64,000 nucleotides of DNA from Elysia chlorotica. Lineage: Eukaryota; Mollusca; Gastropoda; Plakobranchidae. A program made the translations under genes and the position numbers. Within the stretch, counting starts at the first letter, position 1, and every line of letters starts with the position of its first letter. The DNA lies in contig RQTK01000206.1 of assembly GCA_003991915.1 (NCBI GenBank), forward strand, positions 543,483-607,482, given 5' to 3'. Positions 35,451 through 46,272 of the stretch are shown here, piece by piece. Below the pieces are notes generated by a model that made no database searches, was not told the DNA's origin, and saw only the letters and a list, made by a program, of their open reading frames with translations.

Positions 35451-36278
35451 TTGTTCTGTTGCCCATAAACTTGTTCTGTTGCCCATAAACTTGTTCTGTT
35501 GCCCATAAACTTGAGTTGCATTGTTCTTGTTCTTGTTAAACTTGTGTTTCCATAAACTTGTTGTCCATAAACTTGTTCTGTTGTCCATAAACTTGTTCTG
35601 TTGCCCATAAACTTGTTCTGTTGTCCATAAACTTGTTCTGTTGTCCATCAACTTGTTCTGTTGCCCATAAACTTGTTCTGTTGTCCATACACTTGTTCTG
35701 TTGCCCATAAACTTGTTCTGTTGTCCATAAACTTGTTCTGTTGCCCATAAACTTGTTCTGTTGTCCATAAACTTGTTCTGTTGCCCACCAACTTGTTCTG
35801 TTCTCCATAAACTTGTTCTGTTGCCCATAAACTTGTTATGTTGTTCATAAACTTGTTCTGTTGCCCACAAACTTGTTCTGTTGTCCATAAACTTTTTCTG
35901 TTTTTTAGAATCTTGTTGTATTGTCCATAAACTTGCTCTGTTCTTCATAAACTTGTTATGTTGTCCAAAAACCTTTTCTGTTCTTCATAAACTTGCTCTG
36001 CTTCTCTTAACCTTGTTCTGTTGCCCATAAAATTGTTATGTTCTTCATAAACTTGTTCTGTTGTTCATAAACTTTTTATGTTTTTCATAAACTTGTTCAG
36101 TTGTTCATAAACTTTTTCTGTTTTTCATAAACTCGTTCTGTTCTCCATAAACTTGTTCTGTTCCTCATAAACTTGTTCTGTTTTTCATAAAATTGTTCTG
36201 TTCTTCATAAACTTGTTCTGTTTTTCATAAAATTGTTCTGTTCTTCATAAACTTGTTCTGTTGTTCATAAATTTGTTT
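35451..36278. repeat. 20-bp minisatellite, about 40 copies
   Basis: Tandem copies of ACTTGTTCTGTTGCCCATAA and variants, with exactly 20-bp spacing for long runs. Copies from 35,451 to about 35,870 are the most uniform, alternating mostly between GCCC and GTCC at the variable position. From about 35,880 to 36,278 the copies are more diverged (TTCTTCATAAAC, TTTTTCATAAAC types). One irregular break lies near 35,512-35,550. Because 20 is not a multiple of 3 and the unit has no stop on the minus strand, all three minus frames are open over much of the array. It starts about 370 bp from the mariner right end. Confidence 0.95.
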
Positions 36279-36296
36279 TGCTGCGGGTCTCTTTCA

Positions 36297-36370
36297 AGGC
36301 GGCGCGGTAGCGCAATGGTTAGAACACGGGCTTCCGACGCAGGAGGTCCGTGATTCTGGCGGTATTGGGT
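36297..36370 (+). mobile_element. SINE tRNA-like head fragment
   Basis: GGCGCGGTAGCGCAATGGTT followed by GGCTTCCGACGCAGGAGGTC resembles box A and the anticodon arm of the family head. The body is truncated or diverged after GGGTCAGTGTTAGTGTC. Confidence 0.6.
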
Positions 36371-36683
36371 CAGTGTTAGTGTCTGATCAGTGTCAGTGTC
36401 AGTACATGTTCATGCAATAACGGGACCCATACAGTAAACGAACACGTTAGGTAAGGGTATCAGCAACGGTGTCCAATCGTAGCTCTCACATACACTAACG
36501 CAGCCTATGAGCGATTTAAAAAGATTATGCCTACGGGCGTGATAATGTTATCCATTCTCACCGTTTGGATCGCAAAGTAGTGAGTAATGTGACAAGTCCC
36601 AGGTAGCCCAACATGGGATCCCGTCACCTTATCCAGTAGTTTTCTTGAGACCCAAGAGACTTTAGAGATGCGCTTTCTCTGTA

Positions 36684-36815
36684 GTTGTGGTTGAGTTGGT
36701 TTAACGTCCAACATCAGCACTACATAGACTATATTAATAATCATTGTGAACGGGCCCCAAGACTGACGTTTGACTATTTTACGTGCTGCCACACACGAGA
36801 CAGGGTGGTTGGGGG
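36684..36815 (-). mobile_element. SINE 3' part
   Basis: Minus-strand family tail with TTGAGTTGGTTTAACGTCCA, GACGGGCCCCAAGACTGACG-like and GTGCTGCCACACACGAGACA words. The head is missing; it faces away from the head fragment at 36,297. Confidence 0.8.
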
Positions 36816-37202
36816 GGGGGGTCCTAAAACTACGCACTAACTTTGAAACTTTATAACCATCCTGTTATTGTCGGCAGTTCACCTCACGCATTGCTACATA
36901 ACCCATGTTCTTTGCGCTAACTTCTAATTTCCATTGGCGATAGACCAAAGCAGCTCTCGCGTCCCGTCCCACGCTGTGGTGTGACGAATGTTCGGATTGT
37001 CCAACGGTGTGAGACCATATGATGCACATAATTTAATTCCGGATATTTCCATTTATTTGAATTATTTTCTTGACGCCAATATTGTTGGCGCGTTGGCACT
37101 TGCTCGTCACATTGGCAGTGTCGCCGAAACAGTGGCAGGAGTGTTTGTCTTATGGAAATTAACAGGGTGCGCTACTGTCTCCTGCCCGTCTACTCGTCTG
37201 TC

Positions 37203-37392
37203 GGTCTGCCTGTTTGCCTGTTCGTCTGCCAGTCTGTTTGTTCGTCTGTCTGCCTGCCGGTCTCTCTGTCTGCCACTTAAATTGGATGTCTACCTGTTTG
37301 ACTGTTTGTATGCCTTGTGTCTGTCTGTTTGTCTGTTTACCTCTGTATGTGTTTGTCTGTCTATGCGTATATCAGTCTACTGGTCTATTTGT

Positions 37393-37428
<36 letters not shown>

Positions 37429-37430
37429 TA
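37203..37430. repeat. CTGT-rich tract and GA microsatellite
   Basis: Imperfect GTCTGTCTGCC-type repeats end in a GA run at about 37,395-37,427. The Cys-Leu-rich open frames here are repeat translations. Confidence 0.9.
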
Positions 37431-37854
37431 AGAGAAGGAGATAGAGATAAAAAAAGAGGGATCGAAAATATGGTATTGTGATTACAAACAAAAACATAGA
37501 GACGCAGAGTAGTGTAGAAAATATAAACTGAGACAAAAGATAAACAGCAACAGACACAGACAGAGAGAGAAAGCGAAACAAGCAATTAACAGAAAAGGAG
37601 ACACGAAAGGGTTAAAATCCACGGAGACAGAAAGACACACACACACACACGCACACAGATCATGGCAGTGGCAGCGGCGAGACCTGGAAACCTGGCCGTC
37701 ATTAACCCAGTAGGAGAGATCCCCAACTGTCAACAATCGTCAGCTTTGCTTGCAGATTAAAAGATTAAAGGATTATCTTGTTTACCCCGCGCGGCGGATA
37801 GAGTGGTCCCCCCAATGTGTCAATTTATCGACGACGCCAGGTGTCGTCTGGGCA

Positions 37855-38275
37855 TGTGTGAGACTTGGAGGACGATAAAAAGAGAGATAATAAACGGTTG
37901 TCTGCGCAGGTTGATCAGGCGACGATAAGATAGGAGGAGAGGACAGTCGTCTGAAATCCGCGTATCAGACTCAGGGGACGATGAGCTCGAGAGAAGAAAC
38001 AATCGTTTGGGAACTGTATGTCAAACTTAGGGAACGATAAACTAGACAGAAAAAACTCTCACCTGTGATCCGCGCATCTGACTTAGGGGACGCTAAAGTA
38101 TAGGGATTAACTTGTCCAGACATGTACATAGACTTAGGAGACGATAAAACCCGATATAATGAGCTGTCGTAAGGCAAATTAAATGTGACTAAGGGAATTG
38201 TGATTAAGAGAGAAGGGAAAACTCACCTGTATACCGGTAGGAGACTTAGAGGACGGTGATTTACGAAGAAAAACT
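37855..38275. repeat. Diverged tandem array, unit about 55 bp
   Basis: A core like GACTTAGGGGACGATAAA returns near 37,862, 37,912, 37,967, 38,025, 38,080, 38,130, 38,186 and 38,249, a spacing of roughly 50-63 bp. Between cores, fragments such as GTCGTCTG, ACCTGTGATCCGCGCAT and CGTATCAGACT also recur. Copies differ by many substitutions, so the array is old. No coding potential is apparent. Confidence 0.7.
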
Positions 38276-38399
38276 GCCGTCTGCTAACTGGTAATAGTGT
38301 GATCAGCACGCCTGGACGTCAGGGCGTCAAACGGTAAAACATGACGGACCAGCTGTGTCTCAGTGTCTGCCACACCGTCTCGGCCACTGTCTGTCGTGT

Positions 38400-38749
38400 T
38401 CATCGCTGTCTCTGAGCTGTCTCTGACTCTTTATGATTCATCTGTTTCTGTATCTATCTTTCTGTCCGTCTGTCTGTCTTTTTCTCTCTCCCTCTATCTC
38501 CCCCTCTCTACCCCCCCCCTCCCCCCAAAATCTCTCTCTATCTATCTATCTCTCTGCTTTTGTCACTAACTCTGTTGTCTCTGACTCTTGCTAATTGTTC
38601 CTGTGTCTATCTATCTCTTAGTATGCCTGTCTGCTTCTGTCTCTGGGTTATTCTCTTTGTATTTCTGTCTCTTCCTGTTAGTCTGTTTCTTTCTCCTGTA
38701 TGAAATTTTCTGCTTGTCTGTCTGTTTCTGTCTATGTCTGTCTGCTTTA

Positions 38750-38793
<44 letters not shown>

Positions 38794-38830
38794 CATCTGT
38801 CTATCTGTCTGTCTGTCTGTCTGCTTCTGT
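38400..38830. repeat. TCTG / TCTC-rich tract with a pure CTGT run
   Basis: Pyrimidine-rich imperfect repeats with a near-perfect (CTGT)n run at about 38,752-38,822. The open frames on both strands are low-complexity artefacts. Confidence 0.9.
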
Positions 38831-38869
38831 CTTGCATTATACAATCCCATGTACTAAGACTGATCTGGG

Positions 38870-38915
38870 TGGAGCGTTGGTCCTGGGGTAGAACATCGGC
38901 TTCCGACGCAGGAGT
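38870..38915 (+). mobile_element. SINE head fragment
   Basis: Contains CCTGGGGTAGAACATCGGCT and TCCGACGCAGGAG, the same head words as the copy at 42,441. The body does not follow, so this is a short remnant. Confidence 0.6.
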
Positions 38916-39340
38916 GAACACTAGGCACATAGCCTGCTGATTCGAGGCTGTGCGCTCTAACCATGGATCACAGTGCCTTCACACACCCTGTATTCGTGTC
39001 TTGTTTATCCCCTCTCGCCGCCAAAGAGTACGACTACCAGTTTAGACGCAGGACGAGCCGAAAAGCTACATTGCGTCTCAAACTAGAATGGGATTGTACT
39101 ATCCAAGTAAATCGAGCTGTTGATCTTCGCCAGATCAGAGACATCTCTCTATATCGTCTGCCGCCAGTCTCGGCTCAGTCTGGCGTCTATCTTCTTTTCC
39201 TTCCCTCTTACCGACAAAGCTAACAATTTTCTCACCAGAGACCTTACGCTCTTACAATTGCCAAAAATATGAACTCCCCACTATGTCCCAATAGTTGTTT
39301 TTTTTACTGCCGTTTTCCGCCGTAGGGTCTGAGCAATTGT

Positions 39341-39588
39341 TGGGAGTCGCGGTGGCCCTGGGGTAGAACATCAGCATCAAAAGATCCTAGTTCGAGCCCT
39401 GGCTATTTTGCTCCCTACTGGTTGGGTCGGTATCAGTTTAATGTGACCGGCTAGACTAGAATCATGGCATCCCCGCATGTCTCGTGTGTGTACAGCACTT
39501 AAAATTGTCAGACGTCTGTCTTAGAGCCCGTCCACATTATAACATATATAATGCTGATGTTGGGCGTTAAAACGAACTAAACTCAACT
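39341..39588 (+). mobile_element. Near full-length tRNA-derived SINE
   Basis: The head has CCTGGGGTAGAACATCAGCA and a box-B-like GTTCGAGCCC. The body has GGTTGGGTCGGTATCAGTTT, AATGTGACCGGC, CATGTCTCGTGTG, AAATTGTCAGACGTC, GCCCGTCCACA and a terminal GTTGGGCGTTAAAACGAAC. It is about 248 bp and is the best reference copy with the CCTGGGG-type head. Confidence 0.9.
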
Positions 39589-39711
39589 CCTCTTTTTGTT
39601 CCTCTACATTGTGTTACACGCAAATCCCTGCAAGGACAAGACATGCTGCAGTTTTAATCGCAGCAATTTTCAGACCGAAGCAACTTTTAAACATTTAAAC
39701 AAATACTAGAA

Positions 39712-39832
39712 ATAATAGAAATAATAATAATGATAATAATAATAACAATAATTTATTATTATTATTATCATTATTATTATTATATGATAAAAATATTAAT
39801 GATACTAAAGATAATGATGATGATGATGATGA
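39712..39832. repeat. AAT / ATT / GAT microsatellite
   Basis: Runs of ATA, TTA and GAT triplets directly in front of a SINE copy. The open frame across it is an artefact. Confidence 0.9.
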
Positions 39833-39837
39833 TCTTT

Positions 39838-40018
39838 GGTTCGAGCTCTGGCGATTTCGCTCCGTACTGGTTGGGTCGGTGTCAGTTTATTGTGAGTGGC
39901 TGCAACAGGACTCATGGTATCCCCGCCATTTCTCGTGTGCACATAAAATTGTCAGACATCAGTCTTACGATCCATCCACAATATAGCATGTATAGTGCTT
40001 ATGTTGGACGTTAAACCA
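39838..40018 (+). mobile_element. SINE copy lacking most of its head
   Basis: Begins at the box-B-like GGTTCGAGCTCTGGCG and continues through GGTTGGGTCGGTGTCAGTTT to GTTGGACGTTAAACCAAC. It lies about 250 bp from the copy at 39,341, in the same orientation. Confidence 0.85.
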
Positions 40019-40139
40019 ACACACTTGGAGCCCCGCTCCAACGGTCGCGGTGTGTCAACTCGTCCTACTGCTAGAATCGGTTAGGATTGACCAAGACATG
40101 AGTATTCCTCCCTGGTATCTGTCGGAATAAGCCATGGAA

Positions 40140-40150
40140 GAGAGAGAAGG

Positions 40151-40248
<98 letters not shown>

Positions 40249-40444
40249 GAAAGAGAGAGAGATAGACATAGAGAGAAAGAGAGGAAGAGAAAGAGAGAGA
40301 GAGAGGGGGGAGAGAGATTTAGAGAGAGAGAGGGATGCAGAGAGAGAGAGACATAAAAACAGACACACAGACAAACAAACGCATAGAGAGACAGATAAAA
40401 GATGGAGAGAGAGAGATAAAAGATAGATAGAAGCAGAAAGAAAG

Positions 40445-40507
<63 letters not shown>

Positions 40508-40512
40508 CAGGC
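40140..40512. repeat. Large GA and AGAT microsatellite block
   Basis: A long GA run with interruptions from about 40,151, then GATA repeats at about 40,446-40,510. The 171- and 182-codon minus frames here are Ser-Leu repeat translations. Confidence 0.95.
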
Positions 40513-42159
40513 AGACAGCAGTCCTTTTCTTTGATCAAAGACGACTTTTTGTCTACAGACGTCTGGCAATGCTGCTGACGCCTCAATCATTTCATTACTG
40601 TCTCGTGGCTTTTGTCTCGCGTCTTTCATCTTCGCACCAGACAGTTCAAAAACAACTCTGAGCGTAAAACTGTTGTATTGTTTTCCTTTCTTCTATCCCT
40701 TATCGAATGTGTAATTGTTCTAGCTATAGCCTGCAACCCCTAATGTGTCTACCAGCTAAGATTATGTAGCCGTCTAGATGTAGATGTAGAAGTTTGAAGT
40801 CTCCCAAAAGTAGCTAACTTGTCATCCTTTATTTATTTCACCGGCATTGCATTCTGTGTTTTGCTTTTATTTTTCTCAAATCGTTTTTATATCCATGCAA
40901 TTTGTACATAAATTCGGAAATGATACTGTTTTGACGACTTAGGGTTTTTTTTCCGTCGGGGCGACGCCTCTCTCTATTCTTCCATGACTGAATGCAAAAT
41001 ATTATTTATTGAGCAACTGGTGTCGCGTTTTTGTTGTTAATTTTTTTTATTAACTTGCTATTATTTATACCTGATAAATGGCTGAATTGGTTTTCTGAAC
41101 ACTCAAACTAATCTGTTTAATGTTTACATAAAGAGATTTATTTTTACACATCTATATCTTCATGTTCATTTTTCATCTTTTGCATGATGAAGTTTGTTTT
41201 GTTAAAAAACGGCGCAATAACTGTGTTGATTTGTGTCGAATAAGTGAGCAAGTTGAAGAGTTTAAATTGCAAACCAATTACAAAAATTGTAAGCCCCCTT
41301 CACATTTTCCCCAAAGAATCATAATATCCGAAGACACGGACGTCAGCAACTGTCGGGGTTGGAACCTCGACCCTTCTACCTGTCAGTACAGGGGACTTCC
41401 CACATTTTTTTTTAAAAAGAAAACTGATACACTCGTAGTTGAAACAATCTTAGTCATGACCTATACTTCTTTTTTTCAATTTTGCTCATTACTCGGGCAA
41501 CTTTATTCCTGTTATTCCTGTTTGAGGCGGCCACATTGTACTGACACTGACCCAGCCAGTAGGGGACGAAATAAGGCAAAACGATTTTCTGTTCGTGGGT
41601 TTACGAACCGTGGACTTTTCCGATTGGGTGACCAACACTCTGCCACATGTGTCACTTTGCCCTCTGTACAGTTCATGTCATCTTTGCCATGGAGGTATAA
41701 CGTCTATTCCAGAGAGTGTGAAATAGTGACGTATTTTACGGGGATAAATTTGGAGTGGGGTCGGGATAGTTAAGGCGGTTGCTTCCTCCTTTAAAACGAG
41801 GTCTGAAGATTTATCAACCGCCTTAAATTCAAGAAAGAAAAAGAGTGAGTACGGTCAAGCTAGCTCGCAGTAGCAATTAGCACCGCGATCCCATTTTGTG
41901 AAACGTCTCACTGAATCTATAGTCTCTGGTCTATACCAGGAAGAAAATGTATAGCTCCACCCACAGTACAGACCAAGACTAACAGAGATAAACCGACTCC
42001 GGCAAAGTCCGGGAGAGGTCGGGCGGAGTCGCCTTCGATTCTGTTCACGTCAATCGGCGCCGGCGAGCATCAAACTTTGGCGAGAGCCGAGCAGAGAAAC
42101 CAGCCGAGACTTGGAGTCGTATGAGAGCCAAGGGCAGACAACAGACTACAGGCAACCGG

Positions 42160-42240
42160 CAGTTGGGAAGGGGGGGGGGGGGGGGGGAGGAGAACGGAGG
42201 CGGAGGTGGGGGGGGGGTGGGGGGGGGGGGGGGGGGGGGA
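42160..42240 (+). repeat. Poly-G tract with G-quadruplex potential
   Basis: Two or more long G runs (about 42,169-42,187 and 42,207-42,239) separated by short A/T-containing spacers. It sits at the edge of a GC-rich patch (42,000-42,330). The Gly-rich and Pro-rich open frames are artefacts. Confidence 0.9.
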
Positions 42241-42440
42241 ATGTATAGGCACATTTACAGAGAGCGCAGTGGCGTCCCCTTACATGAGAGCGGCAGCGCC
42301 CGCCCGACTGTCTACCGGCGCAGGTAACAATGTCGCCAGGCTTGGGCTAGCCGGGCTGCCTACTGTACGGCAGGGGACCAGATAACTACTGCTTTTAGTT
42401 ACAAGGTTTGGCATACCGGCAACTAGTTCTCTCTTGCCCT

Positions 42441-42676
42441 CTGTAGCCCTGGGGTAAAACATCGGCTTCTACGCAGGAGGTCCGTGGTTCAAGCCTTGAT
42501 GATTTCGCCCTTCTGCTGGTTGGGTCGGTGTCAGTTTAATGTGACCGGTTGAGACACGAGTCGCCCCCCCCCCTCCTGTCTCGTGTGTGGAAGCACATGA
42601 AAATTGTCAAACGTAAGTCTTTTGCCCCGTCCACAATATAGCCTATAAATTGCTGACGTTGGACGTTAAACCAACT
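42441..42676 (+). mobile_element. Near full-length tRNA-derived SINE
   Basis: Head with CCCTGGGGTAAAACATCGGC and a box-B-like GGTTCAAGCC. Body with GTTGGGTCGGTGTCAGTTTA, CTCCTGTCTCGTGTGTG, CCCGTCCACAATATAGC and terminal GACGTTGGACGTTAAACCAA. A short poly-C run interrupts the body. Confidence 0.9.
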
Positions 42677-43084
42677 GTCTCTAAGGCTCCAACCTCGGCG
42701 CAACTGTCCTCCGTAAGAAAGCTTAGGAAGGAGAGAGATTAAATTAATGGCGTTAAGTTTTCAGGTTGTTCAAAGAAAATTGAGACAGACAACAATTAGA
42801 TAGTTTTAGACAATATAAACTTGACATAATAATACTCTTCTTCTCCTATCCCTCTCTTTTTCTCACTCTATTTCTGCCTTCCTTTCTTTCTTTATTTCTC
42901 CCTCTCTCTCTCTCTCTTCCACCCTCTCTCCACTTTGACCACTGCTTGGGTTGGCAGGTGTGTAGCGGCTCCGCCATGCGCCGCTCAGCCGCTGTTACCT
43001 GGACACTCTATACCTGGCTGGTTCGCCAAGTTTCACCTGGAGTCTGGCGCGAGGCCGCCCAGTCTACCTGGCTCCGTCCTCCGT

Positions 43085-43225
43085 CGGCGTAGTGGGAACA
43101 CTGGGAATCTTGCGATATTGGGGCCCGTAACAAAAACAAGAAAGATAGGTAGAAATTCTAAAGCGGGGTCTGATCACAGTTCTATTCTTGACTCATGGAG
43201 CCAATGGGCGTTCAGAAAAAAAATC
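43085..43225 (+). repeat. Paralogous repeat, copy A
   Basis: Shares with 45,355-45,490 the order GCGATAT(T)GGGG, a weakly matching block, TCTATTCTTGACTCATGGAG / TCTATCCATGACTTACGGAG, and GTTCAGAAAA...TCCA. Both copies lie 3' of a CT-rich tract and a CpG-containing stretch. The identity is unknown; it is probably a diverged mobile-element or segmental repeat. Confidence 0.5.
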
Positions 43226-44234
43226 CACACGAAAGGGCGTTGTCGCGGCGATCGCACAGTCTGTTCTCATAAAGACTTAAGAGATGTTAAACTTGCAAAG
43301 CTTTTTTTTTCTTCGACCAAAACCATAGAAGCGAGTATGATTTTCTGGTAGATGGAACCGGGTAAGTGAATGCCTATTTATGGATAATTTAATCGACTTC
43401 ACCGTTAAACAGTAGCAAAAAATTAATCATCGTTAAACTGGTGCAGTCGGTTGTTAACCTTGCAATGACGAGCAAGAGGTTAGCGGTTTGAATCTCATGT
43501 TTAGCTAACGAAGATCTCTCTTAATTTGAGAGATGGCATGGCTTAAAGTTTTTAGTTTGTTTAAAAGAATTGAGACGCGAAGCAATTTATGGTTTTAGAT
43601 GACAGAAACGTTAAATTATAAAAAGTGCTTACCAAAGATTTACAGCTAAATAAACAGAGCTGGAGAAACGACGACAGGCAATCCTGGGGGAGAAATGGGG
43701 AGAGAAAGATAGCAGAAATCGCCTCTCTATCTCGATTTAACCATCCCCTGTGCTCACTGAGAGATACTGGTAAAGTCTAGAGACGCGCATAGTGCAATCT
43801 CCAAAATGATGTCGATGCGCCCTGGTCAGAAGACACAATGTTAAGAATAAAATCTAAAACATGTTCTGAAATAAATTGGTCATTGTGCCCTCCCGAATCG
43901 GGATCGCCTTGCCATATGTTTTCACGCCAGTCTGAGGTTAACATGTACATGTATCTGGGTCCCTGTCGACTCTTTTATGTCGTTGTATCACTTCCTTTTG
44001 GGTCGGATTTTCCCTCTTCTTATCTCTATTCTGCCTGTAACGATTGTTTGAGCGAGGCTGTCATGCCTTGTTGTGTAGCCCAAATAAGACAGTTTGGGAT
44101 GTTGTACGCTGCTCTGTATTAATTCTCTTTTAACACTAAGTTTTCTCAAGACTCCATCGTTTGTTATTCTGCTTATATCTGACGTCTCAATAAATACATA
44201 TACGCATATTATATTATGTATACATAGTAATACA

Positions 44235-44515
44235 TCATTACAGTGTATACTGAATCTCTGTGTACACGATTATCTTAGTTTTATTGTATTTATATTTATG
44301 CATTCACAATTACTATGTAATTTTATAAGTTACACATTTTTAATACTACGTCTTCTTTTTACGCTGTTTATTTCTCATTTTAGTAAGAGATGAAATTTAT
44401 TTATATTATATGTACATATTTATAAATGTCAGATTATGTTTGTGTCTGTATCTGGGGCAATTTCCCTTTGAGATCAATACAGATTTTCTGTATCCTACAA
44501 TCTGTACTTTTTGAG
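44235..44515 (+). mobile_element. Probable LINE 3' tail relic
   Basis: Shares TGTATTTATATTTATGCA and related words with 61,935-62,100. It then has CTGGGGCAATTTCCCTTTGA and GATCAATACAGATTTTCTGT. Tails of the form CAATTTCCC..GATCAATAAA are known at the 3' ends of L2/CR1-like LINEs. No reverse transcriptase is left. Confidence 0.5.
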
Positions 44516-44894
44516 GTTTGAGTCCAGTTGCTCAAAACTGTAAGATCCGGATAACTAGGACATGACGGTTTTTAAGGAAAACCGGCGTAGTTTAGGCTAA
44601 ATAGTAAATACCAGCAGACTCTCCAATGTTTAGGATTGTAACATGGACGGAATCCAATGTTCGTCGGTTAGCTTTTCAGATTACCGAAATAATAGCTGGT
44701 AAAGATACAGACATGCTTTGTATCTGTTTGTCTATTCATGTAATTTTTTTTTAATGAATGTCTGTCGATTATTTGATTCAGATTTTATACCCCCCCCTCT
44801 CTCTGTTGATATCAATCCATATATTTATACCTATTTATCTAGCTCATTTGTATGTGTCTCTCTGCCTTTTCGTCCCACTGCCTCTCTCTCCATA

Positions 44895-44911
44895 CATCTC
44901 TCTGTAATCTG

Positions 44912-44952
<41 letters not shown>

Positions 44953-45015
44953 ATGTCTCTATCTTTAACTCTCTATTTCTGCCTTTCTGTCTGTCTGTCT
45001 GTCTCTTTCTAACTT
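44895..45015. repeat. CT and CTGT microsatellite
   Basis: Pyrimidine-rich run with a (CT)n core near 44,913-44,942 and a short (TCTG)n near 44,987-45,004. Open frames are artefacts. Confidence 0.9.
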
Positions 45016-45354
45016 CATTTCTTTCTCCATTTCTACCTGTCTCTGCTCCCCCCCCCCCATCCCCTCCCCGGCCCCAATCTCTGTATCTATTCCCTCCCCT
45101 GATCAGTCCCATGTTTTTGACCGGCGCGTGTGGAGCCTGAAAGTCGAGACGGTAACCCCCGTGTCTGCCTTGCCCGGCGGTGCGCAATCCTAGCCAGCCT
45201 GCACCTCAGGGTCGCCGTCTCCGAGTCTCAGTGTCTCGCTGTCTCGGCACCAAAACAACTACAGTCTACTCCTTGCTTGATGTCTCACGAACGGGCAAAT
45301 TTATGTGCCAGTCTTCTTCCTAAGTACATATATGTATACTGGTTGAGGGGACGT

Positions 45355-45490
45355 CACTGTAGGATAACAGAAGCTGTGCGATATGGGGACCAATAGCAAC
45401 AACGGAAACGGCAGTTCAGGGATTCTGTATCGACTTCCAATCATAGCTCTATCCATGACTTACGGAGCCAGGGATCGTTCAGAAAACTCC
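45355..45490 (+). repeat. Paralogous repeat, copy B
   Basis: Diverged partner of 43,085-43,225 in the same orientation. No coding frame is conserved between the copies. Confidence 0.5.
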
Positions 45491-45902
45491 ATACCTGAGT
45501 GGCATGATTCTGTCATTATGTTATTGCCGTGTTAGTAGCAAAAGCCGAGAGCGTCTAAAAACAGAAGTCTCTGAATAGCATACGGCGATGCGTAAGTTTT
45601 TCAGATATTAGCCTGGGGACCCGTCCGTGAAATGTCCTACTTGTTGTCATTGGGTGTTTACAAAATCAACCAATCACATAAGTTTTATTTTTGAGATACT
45701 GATTCACAGTCTCCGTCGCGGAGATATACAACTTGTAAATGTATTGCATAACAACGCTTGGTTTAAAAGAAATAAGCCGTAGTGATTACATGCAGGCGCG
45801 ATCAAGGTAGCTCAGTTCGCACTATTCAAACATCTACTGCATTCTGTGACCGGTGTCTGTTGCCTAATCAAGACACATACATGTACCAACATTCTACCTG
45901 CC

Positions 45903-45903
<1 letters not shown>

Positions 45904-45962
<59 letters not shown>

Positions 45963-45965
45963 AGG

Positions 45966-46017
<52 letters not shown>

Positions 46018-46020
46018 AGA
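45904..46020. repeat. GA microsatellite
   Basis: Nearly pure (GA)n with a GGGAGGGAGG interruption. The Arg-Glu and Ser-Leu frames are artefacts. Confidence 0.95.
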
Positions 46021-46136
46021 GAAGGGAAGCTGACACAAACAGAAGTCCAGAGGCAGACCGTTAGGTAGACAGATTTGAATTACAGAAAGGTCGATAGAAA
46101 GCTAGATACATGATTGTTTATAAATAGTAGAAGAGC

Positions 46137-46137
<1 letters not shown>

Positions 46138-46228
<91 letters not shown>

Positions 46229-46272
46229 AGGACAGACAGACATACAGACAACCAGACAGACAGAGTGAGAGA
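46138..46272. repeat. GA and GACA microsatellite
   Basis: (GA)n followed by (GACA)n to about 46,262. It is the reverse-complement type of the CTGT runs elsewhere in the region. Confidence 0.95.

Noticed and set aside
35433-35948. 171-codon minus frame as a repeat protein gene
   Set aside because: It is fully explained by the 20-bp minisatellite, which is open in all three frames; no start context, splice pattern or other domain supports a gene. Kept only as a finding.
35451-36278. CRISPR-like array
   Set aside because: The 20-bp units are contiguous with no unique spacers, and the genome is an animal's.
38963-39223. 86-codon plus frame as a gene
   Set aside because: Reasonable composition, but no family motif, no partner exon, and it sits between a SINE fragment and a SINE.
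40071-40629. 171- and 182-codon minus frames
   Set aside because: Ser-Leu repeats translated from GA and GATA microsatellites. The same reasoning applies to frames at 21,124-21,663, 45,782-46,064, 52,329-52,549, 52,839-53,503 and 62,121-62,504.
41162-41773. 203-codon plus frame as a gene
   Set aside because: No recognisable motif, and part of it (about 41,520-41,660) is minus-strand SINE-like sequence, so the frame is probably accidental.
42935-43351. 138-codon plus frame as a gene
   Set aside because: Overlaps an unknown dispersed repeat (43,085-43,225) whose other copy does not keep the frame.
43838-44122. 94-codon plus frame
   Set aside because: No motif or conserved feature; adjacent to a LINE tail relic, so a chance frame is the simpler explanation.
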